Positions 18,195-26,289 of a DNA stretch of 64,000 nucleotides are shown here, piece after piece. The stretch is taken from assembly GCF_014651015.1 (NCBI RefSeq), contig NZ_BMWB01000006.1, forward strand, positions 216,953 to 280,952. The letters are read 5' to 3'. This DNA comes from Streptomyces xantholiticus. Lineage in GTDB: Bacteria > Actinomycetota > Actinomycetes > Streptomycetales > Streptomycetaceae. Numbering within the stretch: position 1 is the stretch's first letter; each line of letters opens with the position of its first letter. The translations under genes were made by a program, and so were the position numbers. A model generated the notes under the pieces. The model was given only the letters and a program-made list of their open reading frames with translations, was not told the DNA's origin and did not search any database.

Positions 18195-18974
18195 TCAGCT
18201 GCTGAGGCCGCTGACGCGCGCGGCGTGCCGGAGCACGTCGACGAGCATCGGAAGGGTGAGCCGGCCGGTGAACACGTTGCGGCGGCTCGGGTGGTAGCAG
18301 CCGAGCACATGCAGCGCGGACCGGTCGTCGTCCCCGGGCAGCACGACATGGGCGCCGTGACCGAACACGGGCCGCGGCCTCGGCAGCCGGTGGCCGGCGG
18401 CTTCCAGGACGGGCAGCAGCGCCTGCCATCCGAAGCCGCCGAGGACGACGACGGCGCGCAGTCCCGTCAGCAGCGACAACTCCCGTGCCAGCCAGGGGCG
18501 GCAGGTGTTCCGCTCGTCGGGGGTGGGCCGGTTCTCCGGCGGGGCGCAGTGGACGGGTGCGGTGACGCGTACGCCGTTCAGGACGAGGCCGTCGCCGGGG
18601 TGCGTGGACGTCGGCTGCGAGGCGAGACCGACGGCGTGCAGGGCGGCGAAGAGCAGGTCGCCGGAGTCGTCGCCGGTGAACATCCGGCCGGTGCGGTTGC
18701 CGCCGTGGGCGGCGGGCGCCAGTCCGACGACCGCGAGCGACGCGTCGGCGGGTCCGAAGCCGGGGACCGGCCTGCCCCAGTACTCCCAGTCGGCGAACGC
18801 CGGCCGCCGGGCCCGGGCGACCTGTTCCCGCCAGACAACCAGTCTCGGGCAGGCACGGCACCGGCCGACCGCTGCGTCGAGCTCGGCGAGACCGGTGCAG
18901 CCCGGGGCCGTCCGGGCGGGGAAGTCGTCGTCCGCCGGACCTGGGGGCGGGGCGGGCGCGCGATGGCTGGGCAT
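18195..18974 (-). CDS. Family 5 uracil-DNA glycosylase
   Basis: A 259-aa UdgB-type glycosylase that would excise uracil and some other deaminated bases. Motif 1 is GLAPAAHGGNRTGRMFTGD. It lacks the usual water-activating polar residue of other UDG families, as expected of family 5. Motif 2/3 is CYHPSRRN near the C-terminus. The N-terminal 'CRACPRLVVWREQVA' and a later Cys-containing region fit the four-cysteine iron-sulfur cluster of the family. Length is normal. It ends seven bases from the end of the molybdenum hydroxylase operon, so overlapping transcription is likely. Confidence 0.9.
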   Translation of the reverse strand: MPSHRAPAPPPGPADDDFPARTAPGCTGLAELDAAVGRCRACPRLVVWREQVARARRPAFADWEYWGRPVPGFGPADASLAVVGLAPAAHGGNRTGRMFTGDDSGDLLFAALHAVGLASQPTSTHPGDGLVLNGVRVTAPVHCAPPENRPTPDERNTCRPWLARELSLLTGLRAVVVLGGFGWQALLPVLEAAGHRLPRPRPVFGHGAHVVLPGDDDRSALHVLGCYHPSRRNVFTGRLTLPMLVDVLRHAARVSGLSS

Positions 18975-19002
18975 GCGTCCACGCTAGTCCCTGTCTTTCG
19001 GG

Positions 19003-21540
19003 TCATGCCGGTGTCGACCAGCGGGCCGCGAGCAGCAGGGCGATGTCGTCGGGGCGGTCGGGTGTCTGACAGGCCTCGTTGATCAGCCGGTCCGCGGTGT
19101 CCGCCAAGGGGACGGGGCCCATGTCGGCCAGCGTGCGGCGCAGCCGTTCGATGCCGAGGTCGATGTCCGTCCCGGGCTGTTCGACGAGGCCGTCGGTGAA
19201 CAGGGCGAGCACCGCACCGGGCTCCAGGGTCAGCTCGGTGGCCGGATAGGGGGCATTTGCGTCGACGCCCAGAACGACGCCGCCGGACAGGTCGAGGACT
19301 TCGGTGCTCCCGTCCGGGTGCCGCAGCAAGGGCTGGGGGTGGCCCGCGCGCACCGCCTGGGCGCGGCCCGTGGCCGGATCGAGGACGATGTAGCAGCAGC
19401 TGGCGAACAGACCGGTATCGAGGTCGATCAGCAGCCGGTTGGTCCCGCTCATCACCTCCACGGGGGTGTGACCGCTGACGGCAAGCGCCCTGACGGCACT
19501 GCGCAGTTGCCCCATGGTGGCGGCGGCCTGCACCCCGTGGCCCTGTACGTCGCCGATGATGATGGCCGGTCCCCGACCGGTGTCGATGACGTCGTACCAG
19601 TCACCGCCGACCTCCATGCCCTGGGTGCCCGGGAGATACCGGCCGACGGTGTCGAGGTGTTCGACCACGGGCAGCCGGTGCGGCAGGAGTGCGTCCTGGA
19701 GGCCCCGTGCGAGCGCAGCCTCGGAGTCGTAGCGCTGGGCGCGTTCGAGGGCCTGGGCGATGAGTCCGGCGAGCGCGGTGAGGACCGTGCGCTCCTCCGG
19801 GCTGAAGTCGCGTGGCTGGTCGAAGCCGAGGATGCACGAGCCGACGGGGCGGCCGGAGGCGATCAGCGGCAGAAAGGCCCGGGCGCCGACGTGGGCGTCG
19901 AGGGGGATGCCCGGGTAGGCGCCGGCGAGATGCTGCATCGACTCGAAGAAGAGCGGACGGCCCGTGGTGAGGGTCTCGACGCCCGGCAGCTTCGCATCGA
20001 GTCCCACGCCCTCGAAACGGTTGAGGAACCCTCGAGGGAACCCGGTTTCCCAGGCGAGGTGGAGGTGACGATTGCTCAGCAGGTAGATCGCCAGCTGGCG
20101 GCCACCGAAGGCGGGCAACAGTTCCTCCGTGACCACGGCGGAGACCTGCCGGGCCGTCACCGCCTCGGTCAGCGCGATGGCGAGGGCGACCGGGCGGTAC
20201 AGGGCGACCGTCCGGTCCTCCGGTGATCCGACACCGGTTCCGGGACTGTCCGCGGAGCTGGGGGCGTAGGCGGGCTGCTCCTTGCTGCTGAAGGTGACGG
20301 TCAGCCCGTCGAGGCCCGGATGGAGGGTGACGGAGAGCCATTCGTCGGTGTGCCGGACGATGAAGTGGACCGCGTCGGGCGACAGCATGGCGGCCCGGAA
20401 GTGGTCCTCGTGCGCGGGTCCGAACAGGTCGACGGCTTCCCACAGCGCGCGTCCGATCAGATCGGCCCGTTGCCGTCCGAGGAGCCGCTCCGCGTGGTCG
20501 TTCAGGTAGGAGATGCGACCGAGGCGGTCGAGCGAACAGACACCGAACGGGAGCCGGTCGGCGGATTCGGCGACGACCGGGCCGGCGCCGAGGTCGATCA
20601 GGTAGCCGGTCAGATGCGTGGCGCCCGCCTCGTCGGAGGGCCGTCTGCGACGCCCGGTGAGTTCGAGCAGGTGCGGTCGGCCGTCGGCTCCCTGCAGCCG
20701 CATTCTGCGGGTCACCGGCTGGTCCGACTCGGCCGACCGGCGGCCGAGTGCCCACAGCCCGTACGCGTCCTCCGGATCGATTCGCGCGGCCACCGCGTCC
20801 GCAGTGAGCGGGAGGTCCTCCGGCCGGACTGCGAGGATGGCGCGCCAGCCTTCGTCACCGGTCACGGTGCCTGCCTCGAGGTTCCAGTCGAAGGCACCGA
20901 TGCGAAGCGGCGGCGAGGTCAGGGACTGCAGGGTCACGGCGAGTGGTTCGGCGTCCCATTCGATACGCGGTCGGTCCACCATGGCGGCCAGCGTGGCGCC
21001 CAGCCGGGTGCCCACCTGGTGGATACGCCGCCGGTCGGCGTCGGAGACCGGCACGCCGGGGGTGGCCGGGCGCAGCACCGCAAGGACGCCGAAGCATTCC
21101 CGCTCGTGGGAGATCGGCACGTAGAGCGACGCGAAGGGGAAGGGCAGGCCCGCCATGAGCTGCGGGTAGCGGCGCATGGCCTCCTCGGCGTCGCCGAGGT
21201 AGACGGGCTGTCCGGTGCGGTAGACGTCCGAGTGGGGGAAGGGGCGGTTCACATGCATGTTCCACCACTGACGGAACAATTGGGGCGGAAGCCCCGCGAT
21301 CACCGCGAGGTGCAGCTGTTCCCGTGCGCGGGACCGCAGGTAGAGGCCGCCCGCGAACCCTCCGACGGCCTCGACGGCGCCGGCCTCCGCCTGGGCGAGG
21401 ACCATGGCGAGCTCGTCCGACTGCGGGTCGCCCCCGTCCCTGCCCACGGGATCCGAACCGTGCTCGGCGGGCGGCCCGGGCCCGCCCTCGCCGTACCAGG
21501 TCACCCTGCCAGCATGCTCCCCGGCGGCCGGGGGCCGCAT
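19003..21540 (-). CDS. SpoIIE-type PP2C phosphatase with GAF and PAS sensors
   Basis: An 845-aa cytoplasmic signalling protein. Order: N-terminal GAF-like domain (about 40-200), PAS-like domain (215-320), second PAS (325-415), GAF (455-605), then the SpoIIE/PP2C_2 domain (620-842). All four metal-ligand motifs are intact: GGDWYDVI, IGDVQGHG, FTDGLVE and PDDIALLL. It should dephosphorylate an anti-sigma-factor antagonist. Unlike the two other SpoIIE proteins in this window, it has no C-terminal ATPase domain. The first ATG (21540) has GGAGG only two bases away, and an in-frame GTG at 21504 is possible; the conserved part starts later. It is divergent from an RpiR regulator, with a tandem repeat between. 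Confidence 0.9.
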   Translation of the reverse strand: MRPPAAGEHAGRVTWYGEGGPGPPAEHGSDPVGRDGGDPQSDELAMVLAQAEAGAVEAVGGFAGGLYLRSRAREQLHLAVIAGLPPQLFRQWWNMHVNRPFPHSDVYRTGQPVYLGDAEEAMRRYPQLMAGLPFPFASLYVPISHERECFGVLAVLRPATPGVPVSDADRRRIHQVGTRLGATLAAMVDRPRIEWDAEPLAVTLQSLTSPPLRIGAFDWNLEAGTVTGDEGWRAILAVRPEDLPLTADAVAARIDPEDAYGLWALGRRSAESDQPVTRRMRLQGADGRPHLLELTGRRRRPSDEAGATHLTGYLIDLGAGPVVAESADRLPFGVCSLDRLGRISYLNDHAERLLGRQRADLIGRALWEAVDLFGPAHEDHFRAAMLSPDAVHFIVRHTDEWLSVTLHPGLDGLTVTFSSKEQPAYAPSSADSPGTGVGSPEDRTVALYRPVALAIALTEAVTARQVSAVVTEELLPAFGGRQLAIYLLSNRHLHLAWETGFPRGFLNRFEGVGLDAKLPGVETLTTGRPLFFESMQHLAGAYPGIPLDAHVGARAFLPLIASGRPVGSCILGFDQPRDFSPEERTVLTALAGLIAQALERAQRYDSEAALARGLQDALLPHRLPVVEHLDTVGRYLPGTQGMEVGGDWYDVIDTGRGPAIIIGDVQGHGVQAAATMGQLRSAVRALAVSGHTPVEVMSGTNRLLIDLDTGLFASCCYIVLDPATGRAQAVRAGHPQPLLRHPDGSTEVLDLSGGVVLGVDANAPYPATELTLEPGAVLALFTDGLVEQPGTDIDLGIERLRRTLADMGPVPLADTADRLINEACQTPDRPDDIALLLAARWSTPA

Positions 21541-21582
21541 CTCCTCCGGTCCTGCCGCACGGGCTGCGTAACCGTCCGGCCA

Positions 21583-21700
21583 CGGCCCCCGAGTGCCGGG
21601 CGCGGGGCCGCCTGCCGTACGGACAAGCGGCCTGACGGGCGCGGCCCCCGAGTGCCGGGCGCGGGGCCGCCTGCCGTACGGACAAGGGGCCTGACGGGCG
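21583..21700. repeat. Two tandem 59-bp repeats in a divergent promoter region
   Basis: Two head-to-tail copies (21583-21641 and 21642-21700) differ at one position (ACAAGCGG versus ACAAGGGG). Each contains CGGCCCCCGAGTGCCGGGCG and CTGCCGTACGGACAAG. They fill the space between the SpoIIE gene and the RpiR gene, so they may change promoter or operator spacing. Confidence 0.9.
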
Positions 21701-21751
21701 CGACAGGTGGGCTATGTTGAGCACGGGCTTGACACAGAAGGGGGCACACCG

Positions 21752-22675
21752 GTGCCATCAGGGCAGCAGGAACGTGCGCAGGCGGCCGCGATCACCCCGG
21801 GCGGGCAGCCCGAGGAGCAGGAGCCCACTCCCGCTGAGCGGGTCCTCGCACTGCTCGGCGGCCACCGGCTCTCCCCCGGTCAGCGGCGCATCGCCCAGTA
21901 CATCATCGACCATCTGCCGGAGGCGGCGTTCCTGTCGATCACCGACCTCGCGGAACGTGTCGGTGTGAGCCAGCCGTCGGTGACCCGGTTCGCCACGTCC
22001 CTCGGCTACACCGGCTATCCGGCGCTGCGGGAGGCGCTGCAGCCGATCGCGCTCAGCGCGGTCGCCGGGTCTCCGGAGAGCCGGGCGGAGATCCGCCGGA
22101 ACGAGCTGCAGGCCGCCGTCGACGCCGAGATCCAGAACCTGGAGAACCTGCGGCGGGTGCTCGCGGACACCGACCGGGTGCTCGACATCGGACGGGAGCT
22201 GGCGCTGTCGGTGCCCCTGACGGTCCTGGGCCTGCGTATCTCGGTGTCGCTCGCGGAGTACTTCGCCTATGCCGCACGCCGGATCCACCCCGATGTGCGG
22301 CTCGTGACCCGCGGCGGGAGCGTGGCCTACGACGCGCTGCTGCAGTCCCGCGCGGCCGGCGGGACGTGGGTGCTGGCCTTCGCGATGCCGCGGCACGCCA
22401 ACGAGACGCTGGCGGCCCTGCGGGCCGCCCGCCGCACCGGACTGCGGGTCGCGCTGATCACCGACCTGACGCTCGGGCCACTGGTGGAGGAGGCCGAAGT
22501 GACGCTGACGGCCGGGACGGGCTCACGGCTGGTCTTCGACTCCTACGCGGCGCCCGGCGTGCTCTCTGCCGCCGTGCTGCAAGCGATGGCCGACGCGGAT
22601 CCGGGGCGGACGCAGTTGCGGCTCGAGGGCTACGAGCAGGTGGCCGATCAGCACGACTTCTTCATCGACGACTGA
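21752..22675 (+). CDS. MurR/RpiR family transcriptional regulator
   Basis: A 307-aa regulator: an N-terminal HTH_6 domain with 'SITDLAERVGVSQPSVTRFA' around residues 62-81, and a C-terminal sugar-phosphate-isomerase (SIS) domain about 135-285. The SIS domain normally senses a phosphosugar. The GTG at 21752 is preferred because AGAAGGGGG lies seven bases upstream; a GTG at 21707 would lie next to the tandem repeat without a good spacing. No sugar-utilisation gene is adjacent. An inverted-repeat cluster just downstream of its stop could be its operator. Confidence 0.88.
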   Translation: MPSGQQERAQAAAITPGGQPEEQEPTPAERVLALLGGHRLSPGQRRIAQYIIDHLPEAAFLSITDLAERVGVSQPSVTRFATSLGYTGYPALREALQPIALSAVAGSPESRAEIRRNELQAAVDAEIQNLENLRRVLADTDRVLDIGRELALSVPLTVLGLRISVSLAEYFAYAARRIHPDVRLVTRGGSVAYDALLQSRAAGGTWVLAFAMPRHANETLAALRAARRTGLRVALITDLTLGPLVEEAEVTLTAGTGSRLVFDSYAAPGVLSAAVLQAMADADPGRTQLRLEGYEQVADQHDFFIDD

Positions 22676-22718
22676 TCCGCCTGTCTTTTGCAGCTCGAAC
22701 CGGTCTCTTAGCGGACTT

Positions 22719-22785
22719 TTTCATGCCCGGCGGTGCATGAAATTTTTCATACCCTTGCTTACTCGACGGTATATATATTTACTAC
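22719..22785. promoter_or_regulatory. AT-rich operator-like inverted repeats with possible promoter
   Basis: Three TTTCAT half-sites in alternating orientation (22719-22724, 22737-22742 as ATGAAA, 22745-22750) create two overlapping palindromes. One is TTTCATGC-N8-GCATGAAA (perfect). The other is ATGAAATTTTTCAT (six-base arms). A TTGCTT (22755-22760) and a TATATATATTTACT block (22772-22783) downstream could form a promoter firing to the right. The remaining bases 22786-23004 show no gene. RpiR-type regulators often bind short AT-rich palindromes, and one is encoded immediately upstream; the link is inference. Confidence 0.5.
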
Positions 22786-23004
22786 TCGTGGCACCCGGGT
22801 CCTCCGTCGCCATGAGGGGCCAGACCCGAGCCCCCTCAAAGCGGACACCCAGGGACGGCGCTCCCTCCTCGCGCCGTCCGAAGGTGTTCAATCCGGGCTC
22901 CGCATTCCGCCGCGGATGCCCTCGGCGGTCCCGGTCAACCCCTGGGCCGGGACCGCCGCACCTCTCTCGATCAGAGTTCATCGGCACCATCCGGAGCGAC
23001 GACG

Positions 23005-23388
23005 ATGTCCCAGCCCCTCTCCACGGCGAGCCCGGACTGGCCCTGCCAGGTCAAGTCCCCCGGCAGTCACGACTGGGAGCGCAGCGCCGCCCGCTGGCTG
23101 CGCGATCTGCTTCCCGCCCGGTACGCCGGCTACTCGACGCTCACCCGGCACCCCGTCCTGCTGGCCCGCCACGCACAGCTGCAACTCCAGCACGAGATAC
23201 GGGCGGTACGCGTGGCAATGCAGACGTCCCGGACGGAACTGCCCACACTGGGCGTGGCGGAGACGGTCATCGAGAACACGATCCGGCTATACGCCGTCGA
23301 ACTCGAGCAGCTCGGCCGCCTCGCCCGCGGCGCCAGGCTCGTCGGCGACGCGCTCCTCACGGGCGGCGGCACACACCGCAGGCGGTAG
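23005..23388 (+). CDS. Hypothetical helical protein (127 aa)
   Basis: A 127-aa soluble protein with helical, leucine/arginine-rich sequence. It has HDWERSAARWLRDLLPARY near residues 22-40 and two long amphipathic helices after residue 50. There is no signal peptide or membrane segment. I do not recognise a characterised family, although proteins of this look occur in streptomycetes. The ATG has only a weak GAGCGACG site. It would be expressed from the AT-rich promoter region upstream. It is convergent with the peptide-export operon, ending 35 bases from the last exporter gene. A role in peptide immunity or regulation is possible but unsupported. Confidence 0.65.
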   Translation: MSQPLSTASPDWPCQVKSPGSHDWERSAARWLRDLLPARYAGYSTLTRHPVLLARHAQLQLQHEIRAVRVAMQTSRTELPTLGVAETVIENTIRLYAVELEQLGRLARGARLVGDALLTGGGTHRRR

Positions 23389-23423
23389 GCCCAACCCGTC
23401 CGACGGGGCGCTGCCCGTTCCGC

Positions 23424-26288
23424 TCACGCCAGCTGCCGCCGCACCAGTTCATGCAGGCGTCCGGCCGTGTCCGCGACGAGGTCGGCGGGGCGGCCCTCCT
23501 CGACGACCCGGCCCTCCTCCATGACGATCACCCGGTCCGCGTCCATGACGGTGGACAGCCGGTGCGCGATCACCACGCGGGTGGCGTCCAGCCGGCGGGT
23601 GCTCTCGATGACGACGCGCTGGGTCTCGTTGTCCAGCGCGCTGGTCGCCTCGTCGAAGAAGAGGATGCGCGGCCGCCGCACCAGCGCCTGGGCGATCATC
23701 AGCCGCTGGCGCTGGCCGCCCGAGATCGCGCCGCCGGACGAGATCAGGGTGTGCAGTCCCATCGGCATCCGCCTGATGTCCTCCGCGAGGCCCGCCATCT
23801 CGGCGGCCTCCCAGACCTCCTCCTGGGAGAACGTCTCCGCGCCGCAGATGCAGTCGAGGATGGACCCGGTGAGGGGCTGCGCGTTCTGGAGGACCACACC
23901 GCACTGCCGGCGTACGGCGGCGGGATCGAGGGCCGCCAGGTCCTGGCCGTCGTAGAGGACGGTCCCGGAGGCGGGGCGGTCGAAGCCGATGAGCAGCCGC
24001 AGCAGGGTCGACTTGCCGCATCCGCTGGGCCCGACGATCGCCACGAACTCCCCCTGCCGCACCTGGAGCGACACGTCGTCGAGGACGGGCGGGCCGTCCT
24101 CGGCGTAACGGAAGGTCAGCTTCCTGGCCTCGACGGCTCCGGACAGCGTGCCGGGCTGGGCGCTCCCCCCGCGCGCCTCCGGTGCCTCGTCCAGGATCGG
24201 GCGCACCTGCTCGAACATGGGCAGCGCGGCCGCCGCGCTCACCAGCACACCGGTGAGCTGGGTGACCGAGGTCAGCAGCATGGTGACGGCGGTGCTGAAG
24301 GTGAGGAACTCGCCCGCCGACATCGAGCCGCGCGCCGGGCCGGCGAGCAGCATGAACATGATGAGCGAGCAGAGCGGCAGGTAGACGGCGTCCAGCACGG
24401 TGGTCAGGTTCTTGATGCGGCCCACCCGTTGCTGGAGTTCGCGGGAGCGGGCGAACCGCCGTGCCCAGGCGGCGTACGCGAAGCTCTCCGCCGCCGCGAC
24501 CCTGAGTTTCGGCAGGCCCCGCAGGGTCTGGAACGCCTGGTTGTTGAGCTTGTTGCTCAGTTCCACCAGCCTGCGCTGCCAGCGGACCTGCCAGAGCCCC
24601 ATGCCGAGGAACACCGCGCCGATGACGAGCAGCATGCCGATGGCGGCGAGAGCCAGCGGCACGCTGTACCAGAGCAGCAGCCCGACGTTCATCGCACCGA
24701 CGGTGGTGGACTGCAGGGCCACCGGGCCGATGCCGGACAGGACGCGGCGGATCGAGGAGATGCCCATGGCCGCGCTGGCCAGTTCCCCGGTCGACCGCTC
24801 GGCGAAGAACCTGGTCGGCAGCCTCAGCAGCCGGTCCCAGACAGCGGGTTGAAGGGTGCTCTCGATACGTCCCTCCATCCGCAGGATGGTCAGGTTCTGC
24901 AAGAGCATGAACGCGGCGGTGACGATGCCGGTGATCATGACGGCGAGCGAGAGCTGCACGATCAGGTCCGTCTGCGCCTTGGGCACGTACACGCCGAGGA
25001 CCTGTCCGGTGGCGATGGGCACGAGCGCGCCGAGGGCGACGGTGACGAGGCCGCCGAGCAGCAGGTTCCGCACGTCCATGCGGGTGCCGCGGAGGCTGAA
25101 GCGCACCAGCCCCCGGACGCTCGCGGGCCGCTCGGGCAGCGGCCGGTAGAACATGACGGCGCGTTCCCCGAACTCGCCGGCGTTCTCCTTGCCGATCCGG
25201 GTCCGGGAGCGGGTGAGAGGGTTGACCGCCTCGTAGCGTCCACGGCGCCAGATCAGTGCGACGGGTGCTCCGGAGGCGGCCCGGTGGCCGACGAGCGGAC
25301 CGGCGTCGGTGCGCCACCAGTGGCCCTGGAGGCGGACCGGACGGGTGCGGACACGGGAGGCGACGGCGATGCGTTCGACGGGGCCCACGCGGTCCTCCGC
25401 GGGCCCGCCTTTCGGCGGGTCGGCCAGGGTGACCCCGGCGGCGCGGGCGACGTGGCGGCACACCGCGAGGAGCGTGTCGTCGCCGTCCGCTCCCCCGTGG
25501 CCGCGCGAGGCCCGGTCCGGTCTGCCGATGGAGGCGAGCAGCGCCTCGTCGGCGCGGGCTCCGGCGTCGGCGCCGGCCTTGATACCGGCGGCGGTCCGGT
25601 CCTCGTGGGCCCGTTCCAGCTCCTCGATCCAGCCGTCCACCGCGGACAGCAACCGGTACTGCTGGTTCACCATGCGCTGCCACATGGCGCCCTCGACGAG
25701 CAGGTCGCCCGCCGCCTCGGCGCTGTAGGTGGCGCCGTACTGAACACTGCCCGGCTCGACCTGCATCCACAGGACGTCGTCGTCGGCCATGGTCTCGGCG
25801 GCCGAGTGGCCCTCGAGCGGCGCCTCGAACAGCACCCCGAGGCCGCGACCGACACCCAGTCCGAAGGCGTACTCCAGTTGGGAGGTGGCCGTGCGGCCGT
25901 ACGGGTCCTGATACGCGGACGGATACGGCTCGGCGTACTCCGCGTACTCCGGCACGTACAGCTCCCGCAGCGGGATCCGGCGCAGCACGCAGTCCTGCGA
26001 GGGCCGGCCGGTCAGTGTGTGCCGGGGGCCCTCGACCGGGCCGAGGAGCAGGGTGCCCGGGTCGAGGCGGCCGAGGAAGTGCCAGTGGCCCTGCTCGGCC
26101 GCGTCCACGGCGAACAGGTCCAGCGTCCCGCCCACGACGAGCCACAGCACCAGCGGCCCTTCCAGATGCAGACTGCGCAGACCGGTGCAGTCGACGGGCG
26201 TTCCCATGCCGCCGAGCGCGTGGATCACCGGGTCGGTCTGCGCGAAGGCAGGCTGGTGGCCGGTGGCCGGGGGGTGAACGGACGACAC
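23424..26288 (-). CDS. NHLM-type bacteriocin ABC transporter, ATP-binding/permease without peptidase
   Basis: A 954-aa half-size ABC exporter of the NHLM bacteriocin system type. The first 400 residues form the extended N-terminal region, including a cyclic-nucleotide-binding-like beta segment (LRSLHLEGPLVLWLVVGGTL). The six-helix permease follows at about 425-700. The nucleotide-binding domain has Walker A GPSGCGKST, signature ISGGQRQR, Walker B ILFFDEATSA and a His switch (VVIAHRLS). The GTG at 26288 starts one base after the stop of the upstream C39 exporter gene, with AAGGAG well placed inside that gene. With the peptidase exporter and HlyD adaptor it should form the export machinery for the double-glycine peptide encoded upstream. 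Confidence 0.92.
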   Translation of the reverse strand: MSSVHPPATGHQPAFAQTDPVIHALGGMGTPVDCTGLRSLHLEGPLVLWLVVGGTLDLFAVDAAEQGHWHFLGRLDPGTLLLGPVEGPRHTLTGRPSQDCVLRRIPLRELYVPEYAEYAEPYPSAYQDPYGRTATSQLEYAFGLGVGRGLGVLFEAPLEGHSAAETMADDDVLWMQVEPGSVQYGATYSAEAAGDLLVEGAMWQRMVNQQYRLLSAVDGWIEELERAHEDRTAAGIKAGADAGARADEALLASIGRPDRASRGHGGADGDDTLLAVCRHVARAAGVTLADPPKGGPAEDRVGPVERIAVASRVRTRPVRLQGHWWRTDAGPLVGHRAASGAPVALIWRRGRYEAVNPLTRSRTRIGKENAGEFGERAVMFYRPLPERPASVRGLVRFSLRGTRMDVRNLLLGGLVTVALGALVPIATGQVLGVYVPKAQTDLIVQLSLAVMITGIVTAAFMLLQNLTILRMEGRIESTLQPAVWDRLLRLPTRFFAERSTGELASAAMGISSIRRVLSGIGPVALQSTTVGAMNVGLLLWYSVPLALAAIGMLLVIGAVFLGMGLWQVRWQRRLVELSNKLNNQAFQTLRGLPKLRVAAAESFAYAAWARRFARSRELQQRVGRIKNLTTVLDAVYLPLCSLIMFMLLAGPARGSMSAGEFLTFSTAVTMLLTSVTQLTGVLVSAAAALPMFEQVRPILDEAPEARGGSAQPGTLSGAVEARKLTFRYAEDGPPVLDDVSLQVRQGEFVAIVGPSGCGKSTLLRLLIGFDRPASGTVLYDGQDLAALDPAAVRRQCGVVLQNAQPLTGSILDCICGAETFSQEEVWEAAEMAGLAEDIRRMPMGLHTLISSGGAISGGQRQRLMIAQALVRRPRILFFDEATSALDNETQRVVIESTRRLDATRVVIAHRLSTVMDADRVIVMEEGRVVEEGRPADLVADTAGRLHELVRRQLA

Positions 26289-26289
26289 G

